From positions 3,221,516-3,285,515 of the forward strand of contig JACBWW010000050.1 in assembly GCA_020086605.1 (NCBI GenBank): a DNA stretch of 64,000 nucleotides. Direction: 5' to 3'. Origin of the DNA: Lanius collurio (Eukaryota > Chordata > Aves > Passeriformes > Laniidae). Below the pieces are notes generated by a model. The model did no database searches. It had not been told where the DNA came from and worked only from the letters and a program-made list of their open reading frames with translations. Every line of letters starts with the position of its first letter. The first letter of the stretch is position 1. The position numbers and the translations under genes were made by a program. Shown in pieces: positions 60,656-64,000 of the stretch.

Positions 60656-63600
60656 CAAAGAAAAATGAAATTTCTCTGTAGAATGTGCTAGTGAACATCT
60701 TTTTCAGTTAAGAATTATTTTTGGTGGTTACTGATCAGGTCTGAATTTCGATCATTTAGCAGTAAGGAAATCACTGGGAACATCAGTGGTATTAGAATTA
60801 ACAGAAGTGTTTTCCTACAGAGCTTGCTGGGTCATAGTCCACTGTTAAAGAGCATTTTGAACTGATTCATACTATGAAAAAATATGGCCTGGATTTGTAA
60901 TCATGGAAGGATTTTTATGCTTATGTTTTGGGGAGGGGATTTTTTTACTTTCCTCATTTTTCTGTCTTTACAAGAGTTTTCAGAAGTTTTTCTGTGTCTC
61001 TGGAAACCCAATTTGATAAATTAATGAGGTAAGATCCCCTTCTAGGTTTCATGAAGGTTAATCCTAATGGTGCTATTTTATGAAAACGTCTAGCAAATTC
61101 TTCATACTCCCAACATCTGCCTCAGTTGCCTTTTGCATCTTTTAATGCAGTTTCTGTTGTACAGATCCGTGTGTGTCCTAAAGCAGTTGGATTTTAATAG
61201 GGGAGTCCTACCACCTCTGTTCTTACCCCTGCCTTCAGGCAGCTGGGGTGTGGAACAGGGGAAAGTCTCACATGGAGATTGAGTCCATGGGAGCATTTCC
61301 TGGATCCTCAGTTTGCAGGTGAATTCAGGGAGCTGTGCCCATTTCTCCATGACTGTCCCGTGGCATTTGGAAACAGAGCAGAGCTGCCATTTGGAATGGG
61401 TTCCATTGCAGCTCTGGAAGTGCTGTGAGTTTGAGTGTACCAGATGGATAGTGGGGATGTCCTGGGAATTACCTGTGGGGTGTCACCCCGTGTGCCCAGG
61501 GAAGGTGAACACGTGGGATGGCATACACAGGAACCTGCAGGCAAGGTCGTTCCATTGTGGGACAGCATCTTCATGACACCTTTTTTACCTGGCTCAGGCA
61601 CCACAGTGACTCCTGGTCTCATCTTTCACCCTCCTCAGAAGCAGGAAAGACCTGGAATACTGAACTCCTTCTAAGGGAAGCTTCTCCCTGACCATGCCAG
61701 TCTCCCCTCTGGATGATGCTGGGCCCCAGCAGCGTTAGGAGATTGCTGCTCTCAGCACCTTCAAGGACAGGAGCAAACGGCCCTGAATAAAAACGGTGCC
61801 TCTCCCAATGCACAGCAAACACACATTTTTGTCACCTCTCGCTGCACTGGCAAGGCTCTCCAGCCCACCTGGGTGTGCCCACAGCTGGAGCTGGCACCAG
61901 GGCCATGGATAATAGCAGAGTCAAGGAGAACTGGCTACAGTAGCAGGAGCTGTGCTAAGCTTGTTCTCCTTTCAGAATTGTTCCTTTGTGACATTTAAAG
62001 CAGGTTTACTTTATAATGTTGCCATTTAAATGTTTTCAATTCCAAGTGGTGACTTGAAGCTCACACCTTACTGATGTGGATGACTGACTTGCTTCACGCC
62101 TCTGTTGATCTTCTGTCTGGAAGTGATTTTTTACAGGCATGGTTTAACTTATATATTGATTTATGTGAGTTTCAATGGATAGGATTAAAAATAGCTGCTT
62201 TTCTCTCTCTCTCTCCTCTCCAGAGCATTTTCTCTCTGTGTGCTTACCTGTGTATGTGGGTATTTATCCAGATACTTGGAAATCTTGCTGTTGTGGCAAG
62301 ACAGCACAAATGCAATGGAAGAGCAAAGGAGGTAACTGCAGAAAGGCCCCAAAACTGCACAAGTGTTGGTTCTACCAGTGTTGTGTGTATTTGATCTTCC
62401 AGTATAAAGGACAGCTTAAAAATTGCTCAGTTATCAACTTCTTAAGAAAAGGCCAAACCAAACGGACAAGGATTTGGTTTAGATCTGTAGAAAACCCTGC
62501 CCATGCCCTGTATGCAATTTCTTATTAAAAGCCAGTGATCAGTTCCCCATATCATGTCTGTGCTGTTATCTCTGAAGTGCAGATCCGATTGTCCTGGTGA
62601 TGAGGGTCATGTTTTTTATGCCTGTCCTGTTTGCAGCTCCAGCTTCCTTCTTTCTGCTCAGCTTTGTGGTGTGGGGCACCACAATGAGTTGGCACCTGGA
62701 AATCAGATTAAAGTGCCTGCAGTGGAGTTGGACGTTAAATGTGATTGTTATCTTGGTAATGAGTGTTAACACCATAGAAAGGAATGTTGTTAATTTAAAA
62801 CAACAGTTTCAACTTGAAATGCTTATTTATTTTAACTTATAATACTAATTTAATATTCCAGTGAGCAGGCATGTTGCCCAGTAGTGAGGCTGTATTTTCA
62901 TGGTGTTTAAGCATTACTAAAACTGTTTGGTTATTTTATTTTGTTTGCTTGGTTTGATTTGTTTTTTTTTTTTCATTTGCACTGAGTTGGTGTTATAAGG
63001 GACATCAGGTATGTCATTAATCCTTTATCAATAGGAATAGGATTTTATTATTTTATTAATAGTTAAGTAAGATCACATTTTAACAATCTAAAGTAGCTCT
63101 GCAACCTGATTGAGCACAAGTATTTTGGTGTCTTTGTATCAGTCACTACTTGTCATAAGTACTTGTGAGCAGTGGCATCAACCACAGCAGTGTTGTAGGT
63201 AAGGCTCTTCAAAGAACTCTAAAGGCTTGAGGTGCAGAAGTTGATAGAAACATTTATTGTCTCTATCCCCAGCACTTGTGTCACCCAAATTATCAGTGGT
63301 TTTGTTCAGCAAGGTAAGGGGGGCATCTGAAGGCTGCTCTGTGGTTCAGCAGCCCACCTGAATCTGTTTTGTTCACCTTGGTGCCATCAGGAGTAAGGGC
63401 TTTTCAGTGGGACAGAGCTGCTTCTGTTCTCAATGGAAGCAGAGAAGTATCCCCAGAAGGCCTTTTGGCTGGGGCTTCTTGAATCTGGCACTTTCCCCCT
63501 GGATGAATAACAGCTCCTCTCCATCCTTGATTCTGAAAATAGGACAGAGAGCAAGAGATGAAGGTGGCAGGGAGTCACACTTTGACAGCTCTGTCTTCTG

Positions 63601-64000
63601 GCATCTTTGCCAGAACGTGTCTAAAATAACTCAGCTCTGGAAGTAAGAGGAAGTGAACCTTTTTCCCCAGCTGAACTTGAATCCCAGCTGCGGGTTGGCT
63701 GGAGCATTGGCTCCCCCCCTCTGAGGTGATGCATTAAAATAACTTATAAAAAGTTTTCTACCTGCTGTGGTCTGTGTGCTGAGCAGCAGCAGTGTCTGGA
63801 GCTTCTGTTGACAGCACAGTGCTCATCTTAGTTTTTTAGAGGAGGTCTCAACTCTCTCTTCCTTTGGAGGAAACAAACCCAGTGACTGATTTTCCCAGAG
63901 AATGCCTTGAGTTTGGCTACGAAGAAAGCCTGTGATGATGATGCCTGGCAGGTTTGCAGTACCTGTTATTCTCCCACTAAAGTGGTGTTCTTTTTGAAGA

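Larger units (their letters stand above)
57729..64000 (+). other. RABGAP1L intron (5' part)
   Basis: The coiled-coil exon expected next was not found. The stretch holds a candidate conserved element (57930-58090), a CR1 end (59705-59888) and a 43-bp tandem duplication (60570-60655). I see nothing nameable in 58090-59700, 59890-60560 and 60660-64000. Confidence 0.7.

Noticed and set aside
57729..64000. The next RABGAP1L exon (start of the coiled coil, KKLKKYEKEY-like)
   Set aside because: I scanned for it and found no matching exon; it is presumably beyond the window.

Overview
The window is a piece of a vertebrate nuclear genome. It is almost certainly a bird and probably a songbird. It lies inside one long host gene, RABGAP1L (Rab GTPase-activating protein 1-like), transcribed on the + strand. 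The bird call rests on many CR1 retrotransposon fragments with ATTCTGTG-type 3' ends, on several solo LTRs of kinds I recall from songbird introns, and on the fit of the coding exons to RABGAP1L rather than its paralogue RABGAP1. There is no bacterial-style gene organisation; nearly all longer open frames are chance or transposon-derived.

Six consecutive internal coding exons are visible at 12026-12139, 22176-22250, 25880-26005, 27409-27552, 40497-40538 and 57600-57728. Together they encode 210 codons of the TBC (Tre-2/Bub2/Cdc16) Rab-GAP domain. They include the arginine finger (IxxDxxR, first exon) and the glutamine finger (YxQ, second exon). Every exon starts and ends in phase 0 and has AG/GT boundaries. 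The exons for the N-terminal PTB region and the start of the TBC domain lie upstream of the window, and those for the C-terminal coiled coil lie downstream.

Inside the 17-kb intron between the fifth and sixth exons is a CpG-rich block (about 51640-52320). It is followed by an alternative first coding exon (52587-52754, 56 codons, phase-0 donor) that can splice directly to the exon at 57600. The product would be a short RABGAP1L form without either catalytic finger, like the short mammalian isoform. This is the most interesting functional feature of the window.

The introns hold a layered repeat record. There are at least fourteen CR1 pieces, some with recognisable ORF2 reverse-transcriptase remnants, and one is split by a solo LTR. 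Four solo LTRs are visible, three antisense and one sense to the gene, plus two very short LTR-like elements with terminal inverted repeats and 5-bp target duplications. Simple repeats, small tandem duplications, a 9-N assembly gap at 57350-57358 and two stretches that look like conserved non-coding elements complete the picture. No RNA gene, CRISPR array or second protein-coding host gene could be supported.
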